From positions 16,989,124 to 17,053,123 of the forward strand of contig OX438741.1 of NCBI GenBank assembly GCA_949316235.1: a DNA stretch of 64,000 nucleotides, read 5' to 3'. The DNA is from Oegoconia quadripuncta. Taxonomy: Eukaryota; Arthropoda; Insecta; Lepidoptera; Autostichidae. The notes beneath the pieces were generated by a model. It made no database searches. It had not been told where the DNA came from and saw only the letters and a list, made by a program, of their open reading frames with translations. The position numbers and the translations under genes were made by a program. How positions within the stretch are numbered: position 1 is the stretch's first letter; every line of letters begins with the position of its first letter. Of this stretch, positions 32,283-43,799 are shown in pieces.

Positions 32283-32338
32283 TGTTTTTTTTTTTATATG
32301 AGAGGGCGGCAAACCAGCATGCGGATCACCTGCTGTTA
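32283..32338 (-). repeat. Repeat C fragment
   Basis: T run then ATATGAGAGGGCGGCAAACC and GCGGATCACCTG. Confidence 0.5.
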
Positions 32339-32674
32339 TTGTGAGAATGAAATAAACACATTGAATTGAATTATAAATTTTTACGTACTTCGTGCTGTTG
32401 ATCACGAAACTTATACCCAAATTAAATTTTTCAACATGAAATATTACATTTTATGCCGTATGTATAGATACTTGTTATCCTATGAGTTATTCTATTCCGA
32501 TTTTCCAAAGTAAATCTCAGCGCAGTATATTTTTATGGGAACTTTAGAAACGGTTATAAAAGGTAGGTATATGTGAGCAATTTCCCGACGGAGGTAACAA
32601 AGTCTAAGGGAGTGACCGCACGCCATATATCGCGTAAGTGACGACAGGTTAATGGAGATACGCCATTTTTTTTT

Positions 32675-32872
32675 AATATAAATATGAACAAATATATCTT
32701 TGCACATACATACAGCGCCATCTAGGTCCACAGTAAGCATCTAAGCTTGTGTTATGGATACCAGATGGTTGATAAACTACACATATACATTTTTTTTTGT
32801 AAATAAATACATATATAAATAAAAAACATTCATAACTCTGGAACACACATATGCCCCTAGTGGGATTCGAAT
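32675..32872 (-). mobile_element. SINE-D, head truncated at the B box
   Basis: ACAGCGCCATCTAGGTCCAC, GTGTTATGGATACCAGATGG, then TGCCCCTAGTGGGATTCGA where homology ends. Confidence 0.65.
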
Positions 32873-32988
32873 TCTTCTGTATTTAATAAAATTTTATAAA
32901 AAAGGAGCTTAATATTTATTGTCACAGTTGTGTAATTTGCGAATTGGCAATCTACATGTCGATATAAAATATCATTTATTACACACTT

Positions 32989-33289
32989 AAACAACATTGG
33001 GTTGGATTCGGAGGTCGTGAGTTCGATCCCCAGCAGGGTACATGTTTAAGTACTCGGTTTGGTTAGTGGTAGGGCATTTTAAATGTCCGCCTGGCTAGCT
33101 ACCATAAATCTGCCGCTAAGCAGCAATGTTAATAGCATTGTTGTGTTCCGGTTTTCAGAGATAAGATAGCCAGTCCCCCAAATGTGTTGGCGTTTCCGGG
33201 TCAGTACACTTCCACCTTCGACCTCATCTTCACTTAATATCAGGTGTGATTGAGGTCAAGTACGAACCCGTCGTGCATAAAAAAAAAAA
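32989..33289 (+). mobile_element. SINE-A copy 6, 5' head missing
   Basis: Starts at AACAACATTGGGTTGGATT, so the A box is lost; the rest is complete to CGTCGTGCATAAAAAA. Confidence 0.8.
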
Positions 33290-33337
33290 CACTTTACCTA
33301 AGCATTCTGTAGAACACCGAATGAACAGCAGGCAAAG

Positions 33338-33640
33338 TCAAAAATGTTTTATTTTGTAGTTACTTGAGGTACACTTAAAATAGTCAATTTTGCATTTTTT
33401 AAGAGAAGGACAAGCAAGAAACTTGGGGTTGCGCTTTTAGAAACGGGTTTTTTTTTGTGAAATATTTTTTTATTTATTGTGAAATAGCCTGGAATGCGAA
33501 CGACCTGGTTATGTTCAGGGATGATTATCATTTAAATAGTCTCATGTTTTATAACATGCTTTCTTAATAAGTTTCTGTTTTATAATATCTTTTTTATTCA
33601 AAGGAAGATTTTGTATATCAACAGGAACCTTATTGAAAAA
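33338..33640 (-). mobile_element. LINE-F copy, 3' portion (interrupted)
   Basis: AAAATGTTTTATTTTGTAGT, GAAACTTGGGGTTGC, AACATGCTTTCTTAATAAG and CAACAGGAACCTTATTG. It stops inside the coding part and resumes at 34024 after an insert. Confidence 0.65.
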
Positions 33641-33642
33641 TA

Positions 33643-34023
33643 TGTGACGAGGTGTTCAACTTCCACCTTTTCGTCTTTTCGATACTCTTTGGCTTTTTAC
33701 TTTTCTTCGAACTCGATTCAAAATTCCGAATTCTAAATTGTTTTCTGTAGTTTTTTGTTAATGCTATGACGAGGACTGTTTTTCCGTGCTTTTCTTTTCC
33801 AACATTTAACTATTTTTTTGTTAATTTTCAATTTACTTCTGTCAAATAAATCGCTAAACTTCAACTTATTCCGAGGACGTTTATTTGCTGCATCTCCTGT
33901 ACAAGTCCGAAGGACCAATTGGTGCAGTTACCACGACCCTGTCTCACCTCTCACAGCGCCCAACTCCCATTCCTTCAACAACCATCGGCATCCCAGGGCT
34001 ACATCTACCACCCGTCGCATACA
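33643..34023. mobile_element. 381 bp insert in LINE-F, possible solo LTR
   Basis: Splits the LINE-F copy. It begins TGTGACGAGG and ends CGTCGCATACA: TG...CA ends with a short inverted match (TGTGACG/CGTCGCA). No clear target duplication (AAATA left, TAACC right). A short minus frame (33733-33918) is very basic. Solo LTR is the best guess. Confidence 0.35.
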
Positions 34024-34140
34024 TAACCCATTGAACGACCTACTGACTTTGCGGAAGCGACTGTTACTTGCAAGTTTATCTTTATTTCTTGTTTTGACAT
34101 CATGTTTATCACAATTTTTCTTAAATGACGCAATATAAAA
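34024..34140 (-). mobile_element. LINE-F copy, 5' portion (after the insert)
   Basis: CTACTGACTTTGCGGAAGCG and AAGTTTATCTTTATTTCTTG match 16860-16920 in another copy, completing the one at 33338-33640. Confidence 0.6.
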
Positions 34141-34496
34141 AAAAACCGTATGTCCATACTATTCAGCGGCGTAGTCCGGCGGGTAATTGGTGCTATCACC
34201 GTCCGAGGCAGGAGCCGTAAAGAGGTGGAGCGAGGTGCGCGCTCGATCAAGTGTGAACGCACCCTTACGCTGACACATGGCTGTGGACGACCCCGGCAGT
34301 TTGTTACCCGATACGGTCAGAAATATCTTAAGATAATCTTTAATATCATGCGTAAACGTACAGTGTGGTTCTCGATTGGTCTTAATATTAAAGAAACTTT
34401 GATGTAGATATATTACTGCCTTTAATTTCAGAACTAAAAACATTTTTACCTAATCAATAGGAGCAGACTACGAATTAAACAAAAGGCTTCCAGTAC

Positions 34497-34556
34497 CTTT
34501 TTTTTTTATGCACAACGGGTTGGTACTTGACCTCAATCACAACTGATGTTATTTAA
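34497..34556 (-). repeat. SINE-A tail fragment
   Basis: Poly-T, ATGCACAACGGGTTGGTACT and CCTCAATCACAACTGATG; a second bare T-run plus ATGCACAACT follows at 34587-34617. Confidence 0.6.
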
Positions 34557-35049
34557 GTTCGAAGAGTTGACAAAAAACAAGGAACTTTTTTTTTTTTTTT
34601 TTTTTTATGCACAACTGAATTTAAATGATAGAAGTGGGCGGCGGACGCCGCACAAATCAGAGGAAACTTGTACTATTTGATACTTATGTTCAATCTGCTT
34701 CTAGCATTGTAACGTCCGAATACTCAAACGACAAAAAAGGAGTGATCGGTCGGTGGTTTATTCCAAAAGCAATATATTTTTTAATTTAATTTTAATTAAA
34801 ATTTAATATGTTTTTTTTTCTAAGATTCTTCATTTTACATAAAGTCCTTTCAGATGTAACTTTGGATTATTTTTCTACAGAGTAAATTTCTTAGGAATCG
34901 TGTTTTCGAAACACATTGGTCACTAGTATTAAGTCCTATATTTTATTGTGTGATTATTACAAAGCGCATTGTTGACAAAGTGGAGCTGGTCCCAGGATCT
35001 TACCACGTAACCTCAACGTCTAGAATGGGCTCATAAAGTCTGTGATATT

Positions 35050-35444
35050 TATTGGGTTTTTTTTCTTCGTTAATCATAATGTACCAATTCCTGCGATTTT
35101 CAAAGCTATATCCAAATTTGTGTTTTATTTGGAAATTGGAATATTATTTCAAGGTGAAACCTTGAAATATTTTTTTAATTTCTTGGCTAAATCACATAAT
35201 AAAAAAAATTTGAACAGAGCTCTTATCATGTGCTTCCCATAATAATTTCATATACGTTGAAACTTTTATAAAGCGGTTACTTTTAAAAATTAACGCTGCC
35301 TATACTGAACTTAATGTTATTTTATAATACACACAAAGTTTAGCTAAATTTGGATTTACCGTTCCCAAAAAAAAAAAAAAAAAATGTTTGTATGGAGAAA
35401 ACGGTCTTATACAAAACGCCAATTTCATAGGTAAGGACCTAATA
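35050..35444 (+). mobile_element. MITE-B copy 4
   Basis: Left TATTGGG joined directly to TTTTTTTTCTTCGTTAATC (about 20 bp of TIR deleted); right end complete (CCAATTTCATAGGTAAGGAC). Confidence 0.75.
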
Positions 35445-35924
35445 CTTACTTTACTTTTTCTTTCCAACCAGTATTTGGTCCATTAATCACAAATAAGATT
35501 ACCATATAAGTTGATAAGGTAAGGTATCGGAAAAAGGACGCCAGTCTTTCTCTTTATAACCTTCTATCAGTAACTTCCATCAAACGTTACGTGATACGCA
35601 GCGTTACCTGAAAGGATCGCGTCACACACACGCCCTACCTTACTAAAAGCCGCTCGTTTAAGGTTAACCGTCCGATTTGTAGGCCCAATTGACTGTCAAT
35701 GAATAGTACCTTTGTGGCAAAGTGCTTGCCTTTTCTAGGTACATGATAATGAATGGCAACATTAGCCTTTGTACTTCCTGTATGTAGTTACGGGGAGAAA
35801 GATAAATGGTTTTCTGGGTGGTTTTTATAGGAATCATTTCTTCACTTACTGCAATAGATATATTAAGGTTAGCAAGCTAGAAAGGCAATATGAAATATCA
35901 ACAATTTATTTCAACGTAAAACAC

Positions 35925-35988
35925 ATGATATCATTGATTTCAATAAATTTAAAACAACCATTAAACGGAAACTATGTGCCAAAGGCTA
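35925..35988 (+). repeat. LINE-F subfamily 2 coding fragment
   Basis: TTTCAATAAATTTAAAACAACC and AAACGGAAACTATGTG match 43850-43900. Confidence 0.4.
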
Positions 35989-36000
35989 TTATTATTATAT

Positions 36001-36162
36001 ATATGCATAAAGGGTTGGTACTTGACCTCAATTACACGTGATGTTAAGTGAAGATTAAAATGCCCTACCTCCAACCAAACCGAGTACTAAAATGTACCCC
36101 GCTGGGGATCAAACCCGCGACCTCCGAATCGTAAACCCAATGTTGTTTACATTGAGCCACGG
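36001..36162 (-). repeat. SINE-A copy with internal deletion
   Basis: Tail (ATGCATAAAGGGTTGGTACT) joined after AGTGAAGAT directly to TGCCCTACC near the head; ends GAGCCACGG. Confidence 0.65.
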
Positions 36163-36622
36163 TGATGACGATGATAATGAAATAATTAAACAAAGGAATG
36201 ATAATGATTAAAGATACACTAACAGTACTTGCACACGCTCATTGACCCACAAAACAATTGGAAAACGTAAAAATTTCAAATCAGTATCCAATCCAAAGAA
36301 CTTCCACTATTCAAGCAATTCGAGTTCAGGTTTAAAGCAATAAAAGTGTACAGAAAGGAACACAAGTCTAAAACTTCTCTGAACTTTTCAATCCTGATTC
36401 GACCCAATGGAGTGTGTTCATTTACTTTCGTAGCCCACCGTTCTCTCCCAGGAGTTGAGGTTACGGTGAGAGCTCCACTTAATAATATTTTTCACCTTGT
36501 TTCGTTTTCCAATTTTCCGCAAGTCACTCTCCTGGGTAACGGGCCGTGTTTTGATTTAGAAATGTGCCAGGAAACAATTGGACGCTTTTGTGTTGGCGAG
36601 ACGGCTACGACTCGACTTCTAC

Positions 36623-36947
36623 TTTTTTTTTATACACAACAGATTTGCACTTGACCTCAATCACACCTGATGTTAAGTCAAGATGATGCCGAAGGTGGTT
36701 GCGTACTGACCCGGAAACCCCTTGGGGGACTGGCTATCTTATCTCTGACAACCGGAACACAACAATGCTATTAACATTGCTGTTTGGCGGCCGATTTAGA
36801 TAAGATGGTGGTAGCTAGCCAGGCGGACATTTAACATGCCCTACCACCAACCAAACCGATTACTAAATATGTACCCCGCTGGGGATCGAACCCGCGACCT
36901 CCGAAACGTAAATCCAATGTTGTTTACATTGAGCCACGGAGGCGGTT
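36623..36947 (-). mobile_element. SINE-A copy 9, full length
   Basis: All landmarks present. Flanks GACTTCTAC and GACTTACTTC may be a blurred target duplication. Confidence 0.8.
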
Positions 36948-37630
36948 TGACTTACTTCTTAGCGAGTCGGTGGCAAACACATCAAATTCTTGAGGACCAA
37001 TGTGGCCACGCGTACATGTTGTCTGTAGCATGGTAGAGGTCCTGTAGCGTGCAAATTGTCGGGCAACTACGACTCGACTTTCTCTGTCCAAGCTACTACC
37101 ACCTCGGAAAACTAAATTATCTGTGGGAAAAGAAGCGGCGAAAGAAACACACTGGATCATGTTCTTTTCTTTTTTTTTTTTAATAAAACATAGAATGAAA
37201 ATTTGAATAGAAATGTTACGGTGCTAAACCCGCCAGATGGAGTTTTCGCTTGCAACATTAAACTTACTTAGAAAATCGTTAGATCTAAAAGCCAGGCTTC
37301 AGCGAGGTGTTGTGTTGCGGGCAGAGAGTTTTGTAGAATTATTTTTCCAAAGAAATGAATTAACTCCTCGTAGGGAGCTGTACATTAAATTGTAAATAAC
37401 AATTATTTGCGAAATTTTTTGAGAAGTTCGTGCTTAATTTACTTTTTCCACCAAAGATTTGATGCTTCATTTAGACTTTGACTTCTGATATGGCTAGTGT
37501 TAGTAACTTTTGAACTTTAATTGGATAATCTTGAAAACCCCCGATTAAAGAAATGATCATTATATTCAGATAGACGAAATAATCAATATGGTCTAGACAA
37601 ACTTACACATTGAATAAGCAAAACTTTTTC

Positions 37631-37760
37631 TTTTTTTATGCACAACAGGTTGGTACTTATCTCTGACAACCGGAACACAACAATGCTGCTTGGCGGCAGA
37701 TTTAGATAAAATGGTGGTAGCTAACATTTAAAATGCCCTACCACCAACCAAACCGAGTAT
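37631..37760 (-). repeat. SINE-A copy with two deletions
   Basis: ATGCACAACAGGTTGGTACT jumps to ATCTCTGACAACCGG, and the head is lost after AACCGAGTAT. Confidence 0.65.
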
Positions 37761-38054
37761 ACGTGTTTATGCTAACAGGCCAATGAACCTTCAACAATTA
37801 AAACAAAATATCCTGGACACGATCACTGAAATAACGCAGGAAAGGTGTAAAAATGACATGAAAAACGCAATGAAAAGGGTTCACATCTGCAATGCTGCTG
37901 AAATGGACATTATTTTTCAAGTTTAATTGCCGGCCCTAAGTACTACATTTAAAAAACACGTTAATAAATTTTTATATTTCATAGAATAAAATTTTAAAAA
38001 TATAATATATATCTGTTATTTGCACTATATATGCTCTCAAGTTACTCAATGTCA

Positions 38055-38228
38055 AAGTCAAAAATGCTCTGGGAAGAACAAGCAAGAGACTCGAAGGGTT
38101 GCTCTTTTAAAATCAGGCTTTGATTTTACATAAAGGTTTTTATATTACAAAAAGGTTTTTATATTTAATTATTAATTGTGAAATAGCCTGGCATGCGAAC
38201 GATCTGAATGATTGTTATTAGTGTTGTA
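38055..38228 (-). mobile_element. LINE-F short copy
   Basis: AAAGTCAAAAATGCTC, GAAGAACAAGCAAGAGACTC, and a duplicated AAAGGTTTTTATATTACA. A close sister lies at 40005-40225 (same duplication). Confidence 0.6.
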
Positions 38229-38324
38229 TTTCGTTAGTTTGGAGTGTGAGTTTGGAATCCCGACACAAAAATCCGTTTCTCCATTGAAACAATCATTTAG
38301 ACCACATCCTGCTTATAAATAAAT

Positions 38325-38597
38325 AAATAAATATCTTTAGACATACACACAGCGCCATCTAGTTCCACAGTATGCAACTATAGGCTTGCGTTGTGAATAC
38401 TAGATTCTGATGGTTGATATACTACATAAATACATTTTTTTTGTAAATAAATACTTATTGTAAATGAAAAACATCCATAACTCAGGTACACATGTCCATA
38501 TTCATCACACAAACATATGCCCCTAGCGGGATTCGAACCCGCAACCTTTTGGTATAGCGGTCAGAGTTGCTAACCACTACCCCATACAGGTCGATAA
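38325..38597 (-). mobile_element. SINE-D, full length
   Basis: ACACAGCGCCATCTAGTTCC, CACACAAACATATGCCCC, GGGATTCGAACCCGCAACC (B box), TGCTAACCACTACCCCATAC (A box side). Confidence 0.8.
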
Positions 38598-39124
38598 ATT
38601 TTATTATATGTATAAAAGTTTATATAAATTCAGTCTATTCATTTTGTAGTTATAACCAGTTAAAACTAAAGTTATTCTTATTTCTAATCATAGATCCCTT
38701 AATATACTGTAATAATCTAATTAATCTATCAGTGGAAACCTCTAATTGGCTTTCAGTTTCTTAGTTTAAGTGATAATTTGTAAAACAGCTGTTGGTTTTC
38801 CCAAGAAAATAAAATAAAATAAATTAAATCCAAGACAAACACTGCATTAGTATATTTGATAATAAATTAAGTGTGCAAATTACTTGTGCCAAAATTAGGA
38901 ACGAAAATCAATATCTCAATCACAAAACCCCGTCAAACATCATCTGAATATTTCCTCTTCAAAGCATTATCGAGAAATATACCACTTACGTAAGTATATC
39001 TTTTATACGCAACTCAAGCAAGACAGAAATAATTTCATATATTCCCTTTCGCTTTGTCCATTGTCCACTTCGCAACGCGACGTTTGACCCCACTTGTGAC
39101 AATCTAATTTCATCCCTCCCACCA

Positions 39125-39335
39125 CGTTAAGACGTTGGCTCATGTTTGCCGAACCCGCCAACTTGCGTCTCTTATTTTAATCCAGCCCCCGTACCCTGCC
39201 ATCGTTTGTCCCGAGCGACGCGACGTAAGAGTGGGACAGTTGTATATTTCGTCCAAACGAATGAGCAGGACAAATATTATTCCGCGCGACATAAACGTTT
39301 ATCGCGCCTTAAGGGTCATCTTCTTTTCAAGTAGA
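39125..39335. repeat. Repeat K, diverged copy
   Basis: GTATATTTCGTCCAAACGAATGAGCAGG lies within it; the same core occurs in the TIR-bounded element at 49938-50079. Frames here are chance. Confidence 0.4.
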
Positions 39336-39344
39336 GGCAAATAT

Positions 39345-39690
39345 CAAATTTTATTTTTTGGGAACGGCAAATCCAAATAAACTTTGTGTGTATTAACGGA
39401 TAACATTAAGTTAAATATAGGTAGTGATAATTTTTAAAAGTAACCGCTTTATAAAAGTTTCAGTGAATCTAAGAAATAATATGGGAAGCTCATGAAAAGA
39501 GCTGCGTTCAAGTTTTTTTTTATTATGTGATTTAGCTCAAACATTAAAAAATATTTCATGTGAAACCTTGAAAATATATTCTATTTTCCAAATAAAAAAT
39601 AAATTTGGAAATAGCTATAGAATCCTAGGAGTTGGTACATTATGATTAACGAAGAAAAAAATCTCCAATTTCATAGGTAAAGACCTAATA
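39345..39690 (-). mobile_element. MITE-B copy 5, one end lost
   Basis: Collinear with copy 2 from GGGAACGGCAAATCCAAAT to TTTCATAGGTAAAGACCTAATA; the other TIR is missing next to repeat K. Confidence 0.7.
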
Positions 39691-39934
39691 TATTTCTTCT
39701 TTCTGTCAGGATTCTGTATATAAGAAAGCTTAAGGTCTAACTTCGAGCTATGTAGAGGGCGATGCTTGGCGATTCGCTACGAGGTTGATACAGAAAAGAA
39801 CATGCGTAGAAGAACGAAAGTCATGGACATAGCCCAGTGGAGTAGCAAGTTGAAATAACAGTGAACAGGGCATATAACTCGAGAAAATGATGGCCGATAG
39901 AGGATTACAGTTCTCGAGTGAACACCACAGCACC

Positions 39935-40320
39935 GTGGATAACTTTATCGCGGATGTTTAATTTGTTTATACTGCGGGAACTAGTCAGTTGATCGGGATC
40001 AAAAAATCAAAGTCAAAAATGCTTTATTTTGTAGGTACACAGAGTACACTTAAAATAGTCAATTTAACATTTTTTAAGCTACTGCTTGTTCAAAATGCAA
40101 TTTCCCCCTGAGAAGGAGGGATGCTCTTTTAAAACCAGGCTTTGATTTTACATAAAGGTTTTTATATTACAAAAAGGTTTTTATATTTCATTATTAATAT
40201 AATAAAAATAATGTGAATAAAATTTCGTATGTTGTTTATTCAAGTGTGTTCATTAGTTTTGCTGTGATGGATAAATACAAACATCCAAACTTTCGCATTT
40301 AAAATATTAGTTAGATACCT
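39935..40320 (-). repeat. Helitron fragment interrupted by LINE-F
   Basis: GATAACTTTATCGCGGATG at 39939-39957 and CCAAACTTTCGCATTTAAAA at 40285-40304 are two parts of a reversed Helitron (compare 59945-60175). The LINE-F insertion at about 40005-40225 separates them. Confidence 0.4.
40005..40225 (-). mobile_element. LINE-F short copy inside a Helitron
   Basis: AAATGCTTTATTTTGTAGGTAC, ACACAGAGTACACTTAAAAT, TTCCCCCTGAGAAGG, duplicated AAAGGTTTTTATATTACA. Confidence 0.65.
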
Positions 40321-40459
40321 TAAATAAGATGGTAGTAGTAATCCAACATTACCCTCTGACGCAGTCGAGTAATAAAAGTCTATATTGAAAAAAAAAATCC
40401 TACTGCATATGATAATAATAAAAAATCATATGCGAAATAAATGGTGTTTGTTGCTCGTT

Positions 40460-40543
40460 GTTTGAAATATAGGATATTTTTTATCTCGACAAAGTGAGTA
40501 GTTCCCGCTGGATTAACACGTTTCCGCGGTAAAGCTAGTATAT
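40460..40543 (+). repeat. Helitron 3' end
   Basis: AGTGAGTAGTTCCCGCTGG to CCGCGGTAAAGCTAG, the CTAG-type end; body largely absent. Confidence 0.45.
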
Positions 40544-40554
40544 CCTAAAACACT

Positions 40555-40645
40555 CCCGCTATTGTGACGAAACCAACGACACCTCATTTATTAAAATCCA
40601 TCAAGCCGTGCAGGCTACAGGATGTGCAAAATGAACAAACATACA
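40555..40645 (-). repeat. Repeat G copy, diverged
   Basis: ACGAAACCAACGACACC and CAAGCCGTGCAGGCTACAGG. Confidence 0.4.
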
Positions 40646-41249
40646 GTCGAACTAAACCGAAACACCAACCACAGTATACCAACAGCAAACATTGGCCACG
40701 AACGTTGGCCACAAATATTGGCTTTCAACTCCTGTCATAACAGGCTAAGGGGCCAAGACGCAGGTAACTCAACGGAAAATCTAATTTACTAAATTGAATT
40801 ACACCGTCCACTAACTCCAGGATATATTTCTCTTGGACTTCCCTCTCGTGACATGTTATTGTAAGATATGAGATGGATATCAAAATTCCGGTGTAAGATC
40901 ACAATGGGTAGCCAGTTGAAAGGTATACTTGGACTGATTGATTTTAGGTTGTTTTTAGGGTTCGCTACCGGTAAAGAAGTGAAAATGATGTGAAAAATTA
41001 TTTGTAATGCTTAAGTCTACAAAACAAAAAACATTCTTAAACAATTTAGAAATATCTTATACTTGTTACATAATAGGGTTGAGGCGTCCTAGTAAGTATG
41101 AGAATGCCTGTGACAGGAAACCTCTTCCATAGCAAGCAGTTTTTAATACATACCTAGAAGTAAGCATTAGGTACAATGATAGCTTTACAATAAATACTTA
41201 CAATGATACTTTTCCAAAAATATGCCAAACATTTATGTCCATTTTGTGA

Positions 41250-41452
41250 TGTGTGAGTATGTGTGTGTTGAGTGAGTAGGTGTGTGTTGTGTGGGTTTGT
41301 GTGTGAAGTGTGATATGTGTGTGTTGGGTGAGTATGTGTGTGTTGGGTGAGTATGTGTGTGTTGGGTGAGTATGTGTGTGTGTTGAGTGAGTATGTGTGT
41401 GCTGTGTGAGTATGTGTGTGTTGTGTGAGCATGTGTGTGCGTGTATCGTAGG
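41250..41452. repeat. Minisatellite, about 20 bp unit
   Basis: Around nine variants of TGAGTATGTGTGTGTTGGG. Frames of Thr-His repeats on the minus strand (41154-41613) come from it. Confidence 0.85.
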
Positions 41453-41494
41453 GTGTATCGTATCGTATCAATGAGAAAAAATCGGCAACGTTCA

Positions 41495-41685
41495 TATGGA
41501 AGACGGCAAAGGGGGTGACGGGGCACAGGGCGCAACAAATTACAGCAAGTCGCGGCGGCGCCGGGGCAAGCGCCGGCGGCGAGCTGCTTGTGGTCGCCTT
41601 TCGGAGTCTTCAAAGATACCGCGGCACGTGTTTGTGTGTTGTGGCAAAGTACTTAGAGCGCGCGGCCATTAAGGTCCAACTCACA
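41495..41685. other. GC-rich island
   Basis: GCGGCGGCGCCGGGGCAAGC in an AT-rich region. Frames are open on both strands but have no domain. It may be a promoter-like island or an exon; undecided. Confidence 0.35.
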
Positions 41686-41889
41686 AAATTTACATTTCTA
41701 AATTTTATTTTTTGAATAAAGTTAACTTTAACTTTTTTTTTTCGTAATAGGTACATCCTATACATACACTCTGCAACGTTTGTCGGGAAAATTTTGTAAC
41801 ACCTTATATACACCAATATTCAGAATATAGAAAACTAGAAAAATAAAAGAAAACCAATCAAAGCAAAGGCTCTAAAACATTATTCAGCC

Positions 41890-42340
41890 CCGAAATCTAA
41901 ACAAGGTAGAAAACGTGTTCAAGATCGCTATCATGAAAGGGTACCCAGAATGCTGGCAACATTACCTCCTTGAGTGGCAATACTGATGCGTTGGCCAAGG
42001 TAAGTGCCAGCCCTACGATCGCCGGATACCTCAATAAGGCGAGTGGATAAATTCGAGCTTCAGGTGACGAGTCCAATGTCTCCACACCAAACGGCGCAAA
42101 TGTGTAACCATCTCCATGGTTGAATAGCTCTCGCACACATAGAAGATGCACTGATAATTATGAGACGGCGCAACTGTATCAACACAAATGGAATCCCATA
42201 CCAGGTTCTTTCCATAGCGTTGTAAGTTTAAAATTCTATCCAAAGTCCAAGTGTGTCCAAATTTATAGCGGAATCTAGAGTACGTGGTGGTTCTGTACTC
42301 TGGAGTGCGGTTACAGCAGTTAAAAGTAACAGACGCCACG
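41890..42340 (-). pseudogene. Decayed retroelement ORF (C-terminal conserved block)
   Basis: Pieces in different frames of the minus strand line up in order: LVWDSICVDTVAPSH, then YTFAPFGVETLDSSPEAR, then LGQRISIATQGGNVASILGT followed by stops. This DTLAPSH / FxPFxVET / QRIS-IAxQxGNxAS order is a block I recognise from the C-terminus of retroelement polyproteins in invertebrates. At least two frameshifts and stops kill it. Which element it belongs to is unsure. Confidence 0.55.
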
Positions 42341-42624
42341 TGAGTTAGCTACAATTTATATGTAAATCAGACATTGGGGCGGGAGAGATCAGGAGTTGGC
42401 AACCAAATTTGTTTGAAGATTTTTACAGAATATTGTATTAAATTCTGAAAATATAACTTTCTCTGGTGTCTATTAGTCGAATTCTTCTAACTGTAGCATC
42501 TTTTTAGCAGAAATGGAAAGCATTAAAATGTGATCCCCAGAGTATCAGCGTGCAGAATCTCTGAAGAACAATTTGTATATCGTGACCTCAATTAAAGACA
42601 AATAAAATATTTATTATTTAGAAA

Positions 42625-42808
42625 TATTTCCATCATTTGCACCAATTATCTAGTCCCAAAATACGCAAGGTAAAGCCATATAATAGGTATATAACGTATA
42701 AACATGCTGAAAATCTATATCGATATTCATTACTCGGGATAAATGTTCGTATTCAGTGCACAAATATTTACCACTAAAGGAATTCGAAACAGAAAACGTT
42801 GGTTTCGA
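42625..42808 (-). repeat. SINE-B, decayed
   Basis: CACCAATTATCTAGTCCCAA, ATTACTCGGGATAAATGTTC and the remains of the B box. Confidence 0.5.
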
Positions 42809-42819
42809 ATTTATTTAGC

Positions 42820-43290
42820 CTTTTAGGCACCCTTCCGTTTCAGCAAGATCTGGGACAAATTTTTTATTTGTAAATGTGTGTTTTATATATTTATTACTTT
42901 TTAATTTGTAAATGTGTATTTAGTATTTCGTTTTTGTAAATATGTACAAAATTCTTTGTATGACGTCAAATAAATATTGTCCCTGATGGAAAAAAAATTG
43001 TTGTATTTGTCAGTGTTCTGATTTCACTGACTCCCGATCTATAAATGCGGCCCGCGTCAGTCTCTCGAGACGAATCTAATTGCATTTTCGCTGAGGTGAG
43101 CGCCGACTGTGGCTCCTCTTACTTTTTACAGCGATCTCCTCGGATAATCAGATAATCCCTTGTCTACCGTGGACTTAAATTTTTATCACCAGAAATTATT
43201 TAGGTAGAGACAAGAAATGCTTGTAACCGTTTCGTTTGATTGTTTCTGTTTTTTTTTTTAATCCGCGACGAAAACGGGCATTGTGTGGTG
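42820..43290. other. Gap; weak promoter-like spot
   Basis: TATAAATG at 43040 with TCAGTC at 43057 and a donor-like GAG|GTGAGC near 43095. TATA to initiator is only about 19 bp, shorter than normal. Otherwise nothing. Confidence 0.2.
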
Positions 43291-43296
43291 TTTATA

Positions 43297-43668
43297 TACC
43301 GGATGAGTTTACCGTAAGAAAAAAAATGGGTCATATTAGGTACCTGAAATAGAAGACATTGGCAAAGGTAGTTTAATTTTCTTTTTCAAAACTATCATCG
43401 AATAGAGCGTTAATTGTGTCATTTGACGGAGGCGTACGTAGCCTATCTCACATAATTACATCACTAAATTAAATAAATAAAGAAAACTTGATAAATTTTT
43501 TAAATAAATTTCGCATGGTAGGAACCCCATAAATCCCGCCAGTTGCATATCAAACAAAGCCCGGAGCGTGGTTTAAAAAAAAATTAACTACCTATGCCAA
43601 TAACTTCTATTTCACTTACCTAATATGCCCTATTTTTATTCCTTACGGTAAAAAAACTCACCGGTATA
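43297..43668. mobile_element. MITE-L, about 85 bp TIRs
   Basis: Left end TACCGGATGAGTTTACCGTA and right end (reversed) TACCGGTGAGTTTTTTTACC; both continue with GCATATTAGGTA-like and TGAAATAGAAG blocks. TA at both flanks. No coding. A second copy starts at 63927. Confidence 0.75.
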
Positions 43669-43799
43669 TTTACGAAAACTTAATATACGTAAGGAAGAAT
43701 GTGTAATTGTTTAAGAAAAATAGTGAAATACACAATATAAATACAAGATACAAAAATAAACTTGCTGTTCATAGCAGTCGCTTACACAAAGTCATTTAA

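Noticed and set aside
36346..36654. 102-codon plus frame before a SINE
   Set aside because: Runs into SINE-A; no recognisable domain or splice site.
41250..41452. CRISPR-like regular repeat
   Set aside because: Contiguous short unit without spacers, in a eukaryotic genome; a minisatellite.
41154..41613. His/Thr-rich frames on the minus strand
   Set aside because: They come from the 20 bp GT-rich minisatellite.
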